64,000 nucleotides of DNA, from the NCBI GenBank assembly GCA_964520905.1, contig CAZFQL010000019.1, positions 3,546 to 67,545 of the forward strand. The letters are read 5' to 3'. Both the position numbers and the translations under genes were made by a program. Source of the DNA: JAGVIE01 sp964520905 (lineage in GTDB: Bacteria > Bacteroidota > Ignavibacteria > UBA10030 > SZUA-254). Numbering within the stretch: the first letter of the stretch is position 1; each line of letters begins with the position of its first letter. The notes under the pieces are model-generated. The model saw only the letters and a list, made by a program, of their open reading frames with translations. It did no database searches and had not been told where the DNA came from. Shown in pieces: positions 35,063-44,900 of the stretch.

Positions 35063-36520
35063 TTAGATTTTTCTCCGGAGGCGGGCTACAGGCATCTTCA
35101 TAGCTTCACGATACTTTGCCACTGTCCGGCGCGCTATATTCAATCCGTCGTTATTCAAAATTTCAGCTATTCGATCGTCACTGAGAGGATGATTCGGATC
35201 CTCACCTTCGATAATTCCCCGAATGGTTTTCTTCACTTCCTTATTCGAAACTTCTTCGCCCGATGATGTCGTCAGTTTATCGCTGAAGAAATGCCGCAGC
35301 TCAAATACTCCATATTCTGTTTGAACATATTTACCGTTGACTACCCTGCTGATCGTGGAGATATCCATACTGATAACTTCGGCAATATCTTTGTAAATCA
35401 TCGGTCTCAGGTTCTCGCCGGTCTCAAAAAATGCTTTTTGCTTTTCAACTATTGTCCGCATTACTCTCATCATTGTATCGCGGCGCTGGTTGATTGAAGC
35501 AATGAACCATTTTGCGGCTTCAAATCGTTTTCTTATAAAGTCTTTTACCCCGTCTGCTTTGTCAGATTTATTCTTTCGTGACATCAGGTCTTTATATCCA
35601 CGGTTAATCCGTAAAAAAGGTACGCTCCGGTCATTCAACTGAACGATAAAATCGTCATCATCTCGTTCTACGGTAAAATCAGGGACAATGTAATTTTGCT
35701 GTGCAGTAAATTGCCCTTCTCCCGGTTTCGGATTGAGCTTTTGAATCAAATCGAGAATCGGTTTTAACAGATCAGTCGTGATGTTGAGATTCTTCGCAAG
35801 CTCCTCGTAATGTTTCATCGTGAAATCTTCGAAGTGGTCGCGCAATATTTTCAATGCCTGTTCCGTAAGCGTAGAATTGATTTCAGAGATTTCGAGTTGG
35901 ACAATGAGACACTCTTGTAACGTGCGTGCGCCGATTCCCGGCGGGTCGAGTTTCTGAATCATCTTTAGAATTTCTTCGCCACGCTCCGGAGTGATCGAGA
36001 GACCTTTTGACAAATTTAAATCCTGAATTATCAGACTTAGTTCTCTTCGGAGATAACCGTCTTCATCAATGTTGCCGACTATTTCTTCACATAACAATTT
36101 TTCATCCGGCGTCAGATCGAGCATCGTGATCTGATCCATCAGTTTTTGCGTTAATGTTACATCAGCAGGCTGTGGAAATTCATCTCTTTCCTCATCGCTG
36201 CCCGATATCGCATGAGTTTTATAGCCGTCAAGATTATCATTCATAAAATCTTCGAACGTGTATCCATCTTCGCTCGATGACGTCTCTTTCTCGGCTGTTT
36301 GTGTTTGCGCCGGAACTTCGGCAACCTCCTCTTCTTTTGATTCTTCCTGCTCTTGAACCGGTTCCATCTCATCGACCTCTTCCAGCAGAGGATTCAGCTC
36401 CAGTTCGGCTTTTATTCTCTGCTCCAAAGCAAGCACCGGTAACTGCAATAATTGCAAATACTGAACCTGCTGCGGGGTCAGCTTCATTTGCATAGTTTGC
36501 CGTTGAGATAGATTTAGCAT
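35063..36520 (-). CDS. rpoN: RNA polymerase sigma-54 factor
   Basis: 485 aa. Region I is glutamine/leucine-rich (QVQYLQLLQLPVLALEQRI), followed by an acidic linker (about 50-90) rich in Glu and Gln. The core-binding region contains GIGARTLQECLIVQLE. The HTH follows, with the RpoN box ARRTVAKYRE at about 464-473, then a basic end. It directs transcription from -24/-12 promoters with enhancer-binding ATPases, none of which is in this window. It precedes hslV by 23 bases. Confidence 0.96.
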   Translation of the reverse strand: MLNLSQRQTMQMKLTPQQVQYLQLLQLPVLALEQRIKAELELNPLLEEVDEMEPVQEQEESKEEEVAEVPAQTQTAEKETSSSEDGYTFEDFMNDNLDGYKTHAISGSDEERDEFPQPADVTLTQKLMDQITMLDLTPDEKLLCEEIVGNIDEDGYLRRELSLIIQDLNLSKGLSITPERGEEILKMIQKLDPPGIGARTLQECLIVQLEISEINSTLTEQALKILRDHFEDFTMKHYEELAKNLNITTDLLKPILDLIQKLNPKPGEGQFTAQQNYIVPDFTVERDDDDFIVQLNDRSVPFLRINRGYKDLMSRKNKSDKADGVKDFIRKRFEAAKWFIASINQRRDTMMRVMRTIVEKQKAFFETGENLRPMIYKDIAEVISMDISTISRVVNGKYVQTEYGVFELRHFFSDKLTTSSGEEVSNKEVKKTIRGIIEGEDPNHPLSDDRIAEILNNDGLNIARRTVAKYREAMKMPVARLRRKI

Positions 36521-36547
36521 TAGTATAAGATATTTAGCATGAAATTA

Positions 36548-37123
36548 TTATCCGGATTCATTACGCCGCCGGCACTCTTCTCGGAATTCGTCATACCAGC
36601 TTTCACCGTATTTTCTGATTAAAGCATCCTTCAAAAAATCTGATAACATGATATTTTTGGTCCTGCCGTTTTCACGCGCGGTCACACACTCTATTATATT
36701 TTCGTCGCGCAACCGTTCTGGAGCGTTTTCAGATATCCGTATCGGAAACAAGTGGCACGAAAGCGGTTTCCGCCATGATATCTCGCCTTTAAAATACGCT
36801 TGCTCGATCGAACATCGCGCAATTCCATTATCATAAAAAATAAAAACACAATCTTTTTGGTCGATGCAGACCGTAGTAAAAGCGCCGGGGTTACCTTCAA
36901 TGGCGCCTTCAGTATCCATTACTTTTAGATGTTGTTCCGGTAAATATTTTCGTGCATACGGAATTGCTTTGCTGAGTTCGTCCACTTCATCGTCTCGAAC
37001 CGGAGCGCCTCTGCCGCCGGAAAGCGTACAGCAAGCGCCTTTACACCGTGCAACATCACAAGCGAAGTATTCTGAAGCTATATTATCTTCAATAAATGAT
37101 TCGCCGATTTTAAATACTGCCAT
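36548..37123 (-). CDS. DUF3109 cysteine-rich protein
   Basis: 191 aa of the DUF3109/YkgJ-like group. Cysteines cluster as FACDVARCKGACC (22-34), with further Cys at VCIDQKDCVF, RCSIEQAYF, SCHLFPIRI and IIECVTA. This is an arrangement expected to bind zinc or an iron-sulfur cluster. Cytosolic; function unknown. It lies 27 bases upstream of rpoN in the same direction. Confidence 0.88.
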   Translation of the reverse strand: MAVFKIGESFIEDNIASEYFACDVARCKGACCTLSGGRGAPVRDDEVDELSKAIPYARKYLPEQHLKVMDTEGAIEGNPGAFTTVCIDQKDCVFIFYDNGIARCSIEQAYFKGEISWRKPLSCHLFPIRISENAPERLRDENIIECVTARENGRTKNIMLSDFLKDALIRKYGESWYDEFREECRRRNESG

Positions 37124-37220
37124 CTATAATACGAAAGTTTTTCATAAGGAAAAAATTCTAACTTGATTGCTTATTTTGCAAAATATAATTTCGTAAATCA
37201 CTTCATTGCCTACAAATTGT

Positions 37221-38345
37221 TCACAATCTGACAAACATTTTCCCCGGCAACTGTTTTACCAAACCTTTGAATTCAAGGCTGAGTAAATTGACAAGGACAT
37301 CCGCAGTTGACATCTTCGTGTTTTCCGCGATGCTGTCGATATGAGAAGGATGTTCAGTGATAATATCATAAATTGATTTTTCGAAAAAGCTTAATTCCGG
37401 CTCTGGCTTTAATTCTTCGTTCTCTCCCTTTTTCAGAATAGGCTTGAGTTTTGTGACGAGTTCGGATACAATATCTTCTATGTTTTCGACGAGTTTAGCC
37501 CTGCCTTCTCTTATCAATGCGTGACAACCGCGGCTGACCTTCGATCCGACATGCCCCGGCACAGCGAACACTTCGCGGTTTTGATCGAGCGCAGTATTTG
37601 CAGTTATCATTGCGCCGCCGTTGATATCGGTCTCGATGATGAGCGTTCCTAAAGATAAACCGCTGATGATACGATTCCGGCGTGGAAAATTCACCGCATC
37701 CGGTTTTGCGCCAAGTTCGTACTCAGAAATAATAGCCCCACGCTCTGCTATTCGCTCACTTAATATTTTGTTTTCAGGAGGATAGATGACATCTAATCCG
37801 GACCCAAGGACTGCAATTGTTCGACCACCCGCTTTTAATGTAGCGTTATGTACGATCGAATCTATTCCTCTCGCAAGCCCGCTGATAATCGTTATCCCAA
37901 GTTTAACCAATCCTTGTGCAAATTTTTCTGCTATTCTGGCGCCATAATCCGATGGAGAGCGCGTCCCGACAACGGCAATCGCATATTTATCCGTTTCGTT
38001 CAATTCACCATTCAGAAAGAAAAACGGCGGCGGGTCATAAATCTTTTTCAAGAGATCGGGATATTGTTTTTCCCAGATAGTAATAATGCGACTATCGATA
38101 TGATTAAGTTTTGATAACTGCCTCTCAGCATACTTCTCGGCTTCTTTGATTTTCGGACTGCGGATGTAATGCACAATGGAAGAAGCAAGTTTTTCGGTGA
38201 AACCATCGATGGCAACGATCTCTCTTGCAGAAGCTTTGAGTACGGAAGAAGGATTCCCGAAATGGGTTATTAATGTCCGCAACCTGTGGGATCCAACGTT
38301 GGGAACCTGAGTAAGAACAAGTAAATCATATATAGAGAACATCAA
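37221..38345 (-). CDS. dprA: DNA-processing protein DprA
   Basis: Loads RecA on incoming single-stranded DNA in natural transformation. 374 aa: an N-terminal HhH/SAM-like part (VPNVGSHRLRTLITHFG), the Rossmann-like DprA fold with VGTRSPSDYGARIAEKF, ISGLARGIDSIVHNATL, GSGLDVIYPPEN, FPRRNRIISGLSLGTLIIE and FAVPGHVGSKVSRGCHALI, and a C-terminal winged-helix domain (HPSHIDSIAENTKMSTADVL). It is last in the run phosphohexomutase, eutN, dprA, 54 bases after eutN. Confidence 0.95.
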   Translation of the reverse strand: MMFSIYDLLVLTQVPNVGSHRLRTLITHFGNPSSVLKASAREIVAIDGFTEKLASSIVHYIRSPKIKEAEKYAERQLSKLNHIDSRIITIWEKQYPDLLKKIYDPPPFFFLNGELNETDKYAIAVVGTRSPSDYGARIAEKFAQGLVKLGITIISGLARGIDSIVHNATLKAGGRTIAVLGSGLDVIYPPENKILSERIAERGAIISEYELGAKPDAVNFPRRNRIISGLSLGTLIIETDINGGAMITANTALDQNREVFAVPGHVGSKVSRGCHALIREGRAKLVENIEDIVSELVTKLKPILKKGENEELKPEPELSFFEKSIYDIITEHPSHIDSIAENTKMSTADVLVNLLSLEFKGLVKQLPGKMFVRL

Positions 38346-38399
38346 CTATCTCCCTTGACCGGTTAAAAAGCTCCATCTTTTCATCACTCCATGATAGGT

Positions 38400-38672
38400 C
38401 TACTCCACGACTTCGAATCCATCGACAACCGCGACAATTACAGAATGAACCGGCGCTTTTTTATTTTTGATCACCTGCGCTGCGCTCTGACCTTCCTGAA
38501 CTACGAGAACCGTGTCGCCAACGCCTGCATCTACCGAATCGAGCGCCAATAAATCCCTCCCGATTAATTTTCCGTTAAGGTCTACCGGCTGAACAATCAG
38601 AATTTTTTGTCCTTTAAGGTGTTCGTTCTTTTGTGTAGCTACGATTGTTCCGATAACCTTGCAAAGTGTCAT
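38400..38672 (-). CDS. EutN/CcmL-type microcompartment vertex protein (BMC-P)
   Basis: 90 aa, the full size of the pentameric shell-vertex family that caps bacterial microcompartments. Typical segments are the first strand MTLCKVIGTIVATQKNEHLK, KILIVQPVDLNGKLIG, LLALDSVDAGVGDTVLVVQE and GQSAAQVIKNKKAPVHSVIV. No hexameric BMC-H/T shell protein is in the window. It starts 4 bases after the phosphohexomutase stop, so the two are co-transcribed. Satellite shell genes are known in microcompartment genomes. The deoC gene at 58.9 kb may be its cargo partner. Confidence 0.9.
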   Translation of the reverse strand: MTLCKVIGTIVATQKNEHLKGQKILIVQPVDLNGKLIGRDLLALDSVDAGVGDTVLVVQEGQSAAQVIKNKKAPVHSVIVAVVDGFEVVE

Positions 38673-38676
38673 TCTC

Positions 38677-40074
38677 TTAACCTATCTGGTTTTTAAATTG
38701 ATTAACGATCTCCTCAGCTTGCTCCATAGTCGGCGCTTCAGCGATTATGCGAATGATCGGTTCGGTATTACTTTTCCGCAAGTGAATCCATGAATCGGAA
38801 AAATCGATCTTCAATCCATCGTCAGAATTAATTGTTCCAAGAGAACTATTGTTCTGTCGAATCTTCTCGAATATTTGATCGGGATTCTTTCCTGAAATAT
38901 CGATCTTCGATTTAGAGATGGAGTATTGCGGCAGGGTTTTCTTGAATTCCGAAAGTGTCCCGCCAAACTCGGCAAGCTGCTGTAATATTACTGCAATACC
39001 TACAATAGCATCCCTTCCATAATGAACCGCCGGAAGTATCACACCGCCGCTTCCTTCTCCTCCGACAACCGCCCCGATTTCCTTCATTCGCATCGCTACA
39101 TTGATTTCACCGACAGGAGTACGGAACACATTCGCATGATATAATTTGGCAACATCCTCGACCGCGCGGGTTGTAGAAAGATTTACCACAACTGACGGCT
39201 GAATATTAACAGCCGATGTTCTATGTGTGGCTGTAGTCGGTTTGCTGATGTGTTTATATTTCTCAAGTATAAATTTTACTACCGATGTAATTGTATATTC
39301 TTCACCGAACGGTTCTCCATTTTCATTTATCAGAACAAGGCGGTCGACATCGGGATCGACAGCGATACCCAAATCGGCTTTGGTTTCATGAACCCGGCGG
39401 CAAAGTTCGGCAAGGTTTTCCGGTACCGGTTCCGGTGTACGGGAAAATATTCCACTCACATCGCAATTCATTTCGATAACTTCACAACCGAGATTACGAA
39501 GTAACTGCGGCACGATCATCCCGCCGGCGGCGTTGATACAATCTATAACAACTTTGAACTTGCGCTGTCGAATCTGTTCAACATGAATAATGGATTGATT
39601 CAGTACCGCTTCAATATGTTTTAAGTAGAATGTTTCATCTGCATTATGTTTGCCGATTTTGTTCCAGACAGCGTACTTAAACAGACCTGTATCTGCAATA
39701 GACCAGAAGTGTTTATTCTCTTCGGCATTAAGGAACAAACCTGAACTACCTATGAATTTCATTCCATTCCATTGGATAGGATTATGACTTGCCGTGATCG
39801 CGATTCCGCCGGTTGCACCAAGTTTTTCTACGGCAAGGGCTATCGTTGGCGTCGGCACAACACCGAGCGCAACGACATCACAACCCATGGATAGTAAAGT
39901 CGATGAGACAATATTCCCAATAATCTTACCGCTAACGCGCCCGTCCCTTCCGATAATAATTTTCCCTCGCTTGCAGTATTGTGCAAACGCGGCAGAGTAT
40001 TTCACAACGATATCCGGAGTTAAACTTTCTCCGATGATTCCGCGAATACCCGATATGCTGACCATTAAGGACAT
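38677..40074 (-). CDS. Phosphohexomutase (phosphoglucomutase/phosphomannomutase/GlmM family)
   Basis: Moves phosphate between C1 and C6 of a sugar phosphate. 465 aa, four-domain alpha-D-phosphohexomutase. The catalytic Ser is S96 in ITASHNP, metal ligands are in VDPDVDRL, the sugar-binding loop is GGEGSGGV, and the C-terminal phosphate loop is RKSNTEPIIRI. The specificity (glucosamine, mannose or glucose) cannot be told; GlmM usually has a shorter form with RxSGTE, and RKSNTE is closer to ManB/GlmM-like archaeal-type enzymes. It is the first gene of the operon with eutN and dprA. Confidence 0.92.
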   Translation of the reverse strand: MSLMVSISGIRGIIGESLTPDIVVKYSAAFAQYCKRGKIIIGRDGRVSGKIIGNIVSSTLLSMGCDVVALGVVPTPTIALAVEKLGATGGIAITASHNPIQWNGMKFIGSSGLFLNAEENKHFWSIADTGLFKYAVWNKIGKHNADETFYLKHIEAVLNQSIIHVEQIRQRKFKVVIDCINAAGGMIVPQLLRNLGCEVIEMNCDVSGIFSRTPEPVPENLAELCRRVHETKADLGIAVDPDVDRLVLINENGEPFGEEYTITSVVKFILEKYKHISKPTTATHRTSAVNIQPSVVVNLSTTRAVEDVAKLYHANVFRTPVGEINVAMRMKEIGAVVGGEGSGGVILPAVHYGRDAIVGIAVILQQLAEFGGTLSEFKKTLPQYSISKSKIDISGKNPDQIFEKIRQNNSSLGTINSDDGLKIDFSDSWIHLRKSNTEPIIRIIAEAPTMEQAEEIVNQFKNQIG

Positions 40075-40238
40075 GGATATTTAGTATTGTTATAATTCCA
40101 AAATAATATAAAAGTCTGTGAAAATGTAGCAAAGAAGTTGATGAGAAGCAATATTTGACTTTATCGATTTTCTTCCTAGTATCATTATTAAACTACAAAT
40201 CTAACATGAGTGCAAAAATGCTTTCTTGCAAATAAACC

Positions 40239-40267
40239 TTGACTTTCACTAGAAAAGATGTTATACT
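40239..40267 (+). promoter_or_regulatory. Canonical sigma-70 promoter for the T9SS cargo operon
   Basis: TTGACT, exactly 17 bases, TATACT. The start would be near 40274, leaving a 22-base leader that holds AGAGGAG. This is the clearest promoter in the window. Confidence 0.82.
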
Positions 40268-40295
40268 TACCATTGAAGGCAATAGAGGAGATTTC

Positions 40296-41927
40296 ATGAA
40301 ACGCATATCATATTTGTTCTTACTTATAATCTTGATTTTCAAGCCGTTGGAGATTATTGCTCAGTGGTCTACCGATACCTACAACAACCTAATTGTTGGT
40401 TATGGACTTTTACCTGAACTTTGCAGCGACAGTGCCGGCGGTTGCTACATTACCTACGAGCAAGGGACAACATATCCACGCCATCTAATTCTTGAGCGAT
40501 TGAACCGCTATGGTTATAAGCAGTGGGGAAGTGGTAAACAAATTACGGGTGAGTTTGCAGAGCAGCGCGGTGCTAAGATTGTTGAGGATGGACAGAATGG
40601 AGTAATAATTGCATATCTTGATGCGGAAGAATTTGGATTGACCAGTAGAATAACACGCTTGCGAGCACAAAAAGTGGATAGCAGTGGTAATTTCTTATGG
40701 GGATCTAATGGTGTACGTGTTTCACTTTCTGAGACAAACCAATATGATGAAGAAACAGTAACGGATGGGCAGAGTGGATGCATTGTAGCTTGGAAGGATA
40801 CTATGAACATGCTGAGAGTTCAAAGGATCATAGAAAATGGCACCAGAGTATGGGGTGATAGTGGTTCGTTGGTTACATACACGCAAGAAAAACCTACAAT
40901 TAGTTTCAATAAATCTATTGGTCTAATTATTCACTACTATATAAATGGAACATATCAAGCGCAAAGAATTAATCTACTAGGACAGTACCTCTGGGAAAAT
41001 GGCAATATAATCCCAACAGGAGGGCGTGTTATTAAAAGTGATGAGAATGGCTTCTCGTATTTTCTAGGTGGGGAGTGGTTAGGTTACCGAAATCAAGAAC
41101 TACTATTTACTATAAACCTTCAAAAGATAGATTCCTCAGGTTTACTTCGATGGGATAGTCTTGGTATTGTGTTAGACACATTAAATACAAACAATTTTAT
41201 CACTTTAGATTTTACAATTCAAAACGGTTATTCAAACGTAGTATGGCCCCAGTTAATGAATGGTATCTGGGATATTCGCACTCAGATCGTAAGGAGCGAT
41301 GGAAGTATGGTGTTTGCGTATGGAGGACGACCTTTGAGAAATATTACTTCTTTGAAAGGTATTACAGGTCTTATACCTTCTGATTCTTTAACAACAATAT
41401 TTGTATGGACAGACAATCGTACTTCGCCGGGGATTTATTCACAACGGTTTGATACGCTTGGCTTAGCACTGTGGGATTCAAATGATATCGCACTTTGTAA
41501 AATATCTCTAGGTGGTTTAAAATTAGCTTCAGATTTAAGGGGTGGATGTATTTTAGTAGGCTGGCGCGAAACAGACTTTACTGTCAGAGCACAACAGGTA
41601 AATAAATACGGTCAATTGGGAGAAGTACTCACCACCGTTGAAAATATTACAGAACAATTACCGCGACAAGTACATCTTTTTCAAAACTATCCAAATCCGT
41701 TTAATTCAACAACGAAAATAAGTTATGAGATCCCATCGATGGCTCAAGTAAAATTGGAAATATATAATCTTTTAGGTCAAAAAATAAAAACTATTATTGA
41801 TGAAATTCAAAGCACAGGAAGATATGAAATATCATTTGATGCTTCATATCTTACATCTGGAGTTTATATATATCAATTGAGAACTAATAAAACAATTTAC
41901 AATCGTTTTCTAACAATTATCAAATAA
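40296..41927 (+). CDS. Secreted protein with T9SS sorting domain, AT-rich
   Basis: 543 aa from the ATG preceded by AGAGGAG; a signal peptide (MKRISYLFLLIILIFKPLEI) confirms the start. The body has repeated beta-propeller-like units containing LxxQKVDSSGNFLWG, QRINLLGQYLWENG, LQKIDSSGLLRWDS and QRFDTLGLALWDS. This KxDxxGxxxW pattern is common in Ignavibacteria surface proteins. It ends in a type A sorting domain (LFQNYPNPFNSTTKISY ... GVYIYQLRTNKT). No enzyme motif is seen. The gene is AT-rich and is followed after 20 bases by the metalloprotease gene, so the two form an operon. Confidence 0.88.
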   Translation: MKRISYLFLLIILIFKPLEIIAQWSTDTYNNLIVGYGLLPELCSDSAGGCYITYEQGTTYPRHLILERLNRYGYKQWGSGKQITGEFAEQRGAKIVEDGQNGVIIAYLDAEEFGLTSRITRLRAQKVDSSGNFLWGSNGVRVSLSETNQYDEETVTDGQSGCIVAWKDTMNMLRVQRIIENGTRVWGDSGSLVTYTQEKPTISFNKSIGLIIHYYINGTYQAQRINLLGQYLWENGNIIPTGGRVIKSDENGFSYFLGGEWLGYRNQELLFTINLQKIDSSGLLRWDSLGIVLDTLNTNNFITLDFTIQNGYSNVVWPQLMNGIWDIRTQIVRSDGSMVFAYGGRPLRNITSLKGITGLIPSDSLTTIFVWTDNRTSPGIYSQRFDTLGLALWDSNDIALCKISLGGLKLASDLRGGCILVGWRETDFTVRAQQVNKYGQLGEVLTTVENITEQLPRQVHLFQNYPNPFNSTTKISYEIPSMAQVKLEIYNLLGQKIKTIIDEIQSTGRYEISFDASYLTSGVYIYQLRTNKTIYNRFLTIIK

Positions 41928-41947
41928 TATTATGGAAGGGTACAACA

Positions 41948-44900
41948 ATGAAACAATTAATTATAGTTTCTGTATTAGTAATCACTCTCGCTTGTTGTGT
42001 CGGTGTAATAGTTGCGGCACCGTTTGATACGGGTTTTGTAACATGGCATCAACCGAATGGGGTAACTTTCATTGCACGGCTCTGGGGCGATGAATTCTTT
42101 TCGTGGTTTGAGACACAAGATGGCTACAGAATTTATCGCGCTTTTAATGGTTGGTACTACTATGCGAGTCTCGATGCAATTGGCGAGTACACAGCAAGTA
42201 CGTCTCGTGTTGGCATTGAGCCACCGTTAGCATCATCATACAAGCTAGAGAGGAGTGCCAGCCGGATTGCACAAATAAATCAACGCATTTACGAGTTCGA
42301 ACATGCATACCAAAGTAATTCTTTGACTAAAAAGCAAACCCCCGATGGTTTAATGACTGCCGTTCCTGAAACACTGAGGCTGGCAGTTATACTTGTAGAG
42401 TTTACTGATACTACTCATTATAAATCTCTACCACCCCCGAACGGTAATAGACCAGATGGTTATCTAAAATCTGATTTTGAGAATGAATTATTCTCACAAA
42501 ATTATTGGTATGCACCCGCAGAATCACTTCAACAATATCCAAACTCCCCTCATCCGGAAGGTGATCGTATATATGGCAGCATGCAGGATTATTATTATCA
42601 AATGTCGAGAGGAAATTTCATACTTACAGGTCAGGTTGTAAATCCTGTAGATCCTGTCACCGGTGTACCGAAGTGGATTAAACTCGATCACTCTTGGCAA
42701 TATTATTATGACCTTGAAAGTGATCCTCGTGCGTTAGCTCGTGAGGGAGTACAGAAGGCTTTAGACTCAGGTTATATAAGCGATGTTCCGGGGAATTCAA
42801 ATTACTTCAACAAAAAATGCGTTATTTATGCAGGTAATGTTTATGAAGCTGGTGCATTATGGGGAGGTGGTGAAGCAATTAATGGAACATACTGCTGGGT
42901 GGGTGAAAGAACCGGGAGAAGAATAATTTATGAAAATAAGGCTTTTATGCATATGGGTTTTGTTGCTCACGAATTTGGTCATATTATAGGCTTTTATGAC
43001 GATTATCAGAGCTATTATGTAGATAGAAGATTCAACCTAATGGATATTGGACTATGGAATGGACCTATGGATAAATGTGAATGTCCTGCATCCTTATCTC
43101 CATTTGAGCGTTGTGTAATAAAAAATTGGGTATCACCAATTTTATTAACTCGTGATACAACTAATTTCAAAGTTATATATGATTATCAAAATCCAAGAAT
43201 TTTTCGCATCAACCCATTCAGCCGTGATTTGGTCGGAGATGAGTTTTATCTATTCGAGACAAGGCTTCGAAAAGGATTTGATCTTTATCTTCCAACAACG
43301 CCCGATAGTTTCAAATTTCAACCTGGCAATTTATTGATTTGGCATTTGAACTTTTATAGTAATATAAATCAGGATTCAGAACAAGTCGCATTAGTTCCAG
43401 CAGATAACAACAGGAATTATTATTTTTTAGCAGATTTCTTTCCAAAGGATTCAATCACAAACAGACAAAGCTACAATGATCTTACAATACCTGCAACATT
43501 AATTGGTGACGATCCTAATACAAAAGCACACTTTGCATTGAATGGTATAAGGCGTCATAAACCAATGAATCCATCAGATTCTGATTATACTATCATAGAT
43601 ACAATCGCTTTGAAACTCACTTATGCCTCGGGTACTATTACTCAAAATACCTCTTGGCAATATGATGTAAGGGTGGTTGGTGATGTGACCATCCAAAATG
43701 GTACAACTTTAACCGTCATGCCTGGGACAAATATTTATTTTGATCCTGGTTATACGTTGACCATCAACGGCAAGCTAATCGCCAAAGGGACCTCAACCCA
43801 GCGCATCACATTCACTTCAAGTAATCCATCGCCAATGTCGGGTGACTGGCAAGGTATCGTTTGCTCAGGCGGTGGACCTGATACGCTCAGCTACTGCAAT
43901 GTCAAATATGCGTACGATGGTCTCCGATTAATGAATACTGCTGCTAATAGCTACATGCAAAATGATACAATCTCACGCTCGGCAAATTATGGATTGTTTG
44001 TCTCTAACACAGGAACAGCGAACACTTCATTGAAAATGTATAAATGCGGTGTGAATAATAACGATGGACGAGCAGTACAGGTAAACAATGCTAAAGTCCT
44101 TGTATCATATTCACGAATCGAGAGCAATGAATTGCAATCGATCGGTGTGTCGAATGTTTACGTTTGTAACGGTGGAAAAGTTTATATGGACAGCACACGA
44201 ATCCAGAATAATATTGGCAGCGGCATTGATATCAGCGGAACAAACTCAAGAGTTTCACTTAGTATCAATGAAGTAACCAAGGGCTACAATACAGTAACAC
44301 AAAATGGAGTTGGCGAGATATATGTACATAATTCTGCTACTGCATTCCTTGGATATATAGGATCAGGCGGGCCAATAGGAGGATGGAATAATGTATATAA
44401 TAACGGAACCTATACCGGTCGTTTAATCAACAATGCCACAACAACAACAGTCCGCGCTCGGTACACTTACTGGGGTACACATAGGCCAAATGAATACGTT
44501 GGACCTGTCGATACGCTTTATCAACTTGGAAGTGCAGTCAACACACCTTCAAAAACGGTGTTTACTCTGCCGGAAGAAGGGCAATTAGCGTATGATCTTG
44601 ATAAACAGGAGATGCTTGATTGGTTGAAGCAATTAAAGAATGACATTGAAGCGAATAGAGACAATGCAGAAGATGCACTTTATCAGCTTGCACTTCATGC
44701 AGGTCCCGGAGGAGAATATCAAAGTGTATTGGCTCTACCTTGGGAAACTTTCTTAAGCGCAATCGAGACATCCACGTTGCCAGTGAAACTTAAAATGTTA
44801 GCAGTAGGACTTCGTCTACAATCGATGTTGGATCAAAATCAGTTTCAAAGCGCGGTTTCATTATCTAATAAAATACTAAGTCAGAAAGGTATCACTACCG

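Noticed and set aside
33112..36520. Sigma-54-dependent promoters near rpoN
   Set aside because: I found no GG-N10-GC pair with the wider consensus in a non-coding position.
36548..40074. Complete microcompartment operon
   Set aside because: Only a EutN-type gene is present. No BMC-H or BMC-T shell genes or signature enzymes are adjacent, so no full compartment locus is claimed here.
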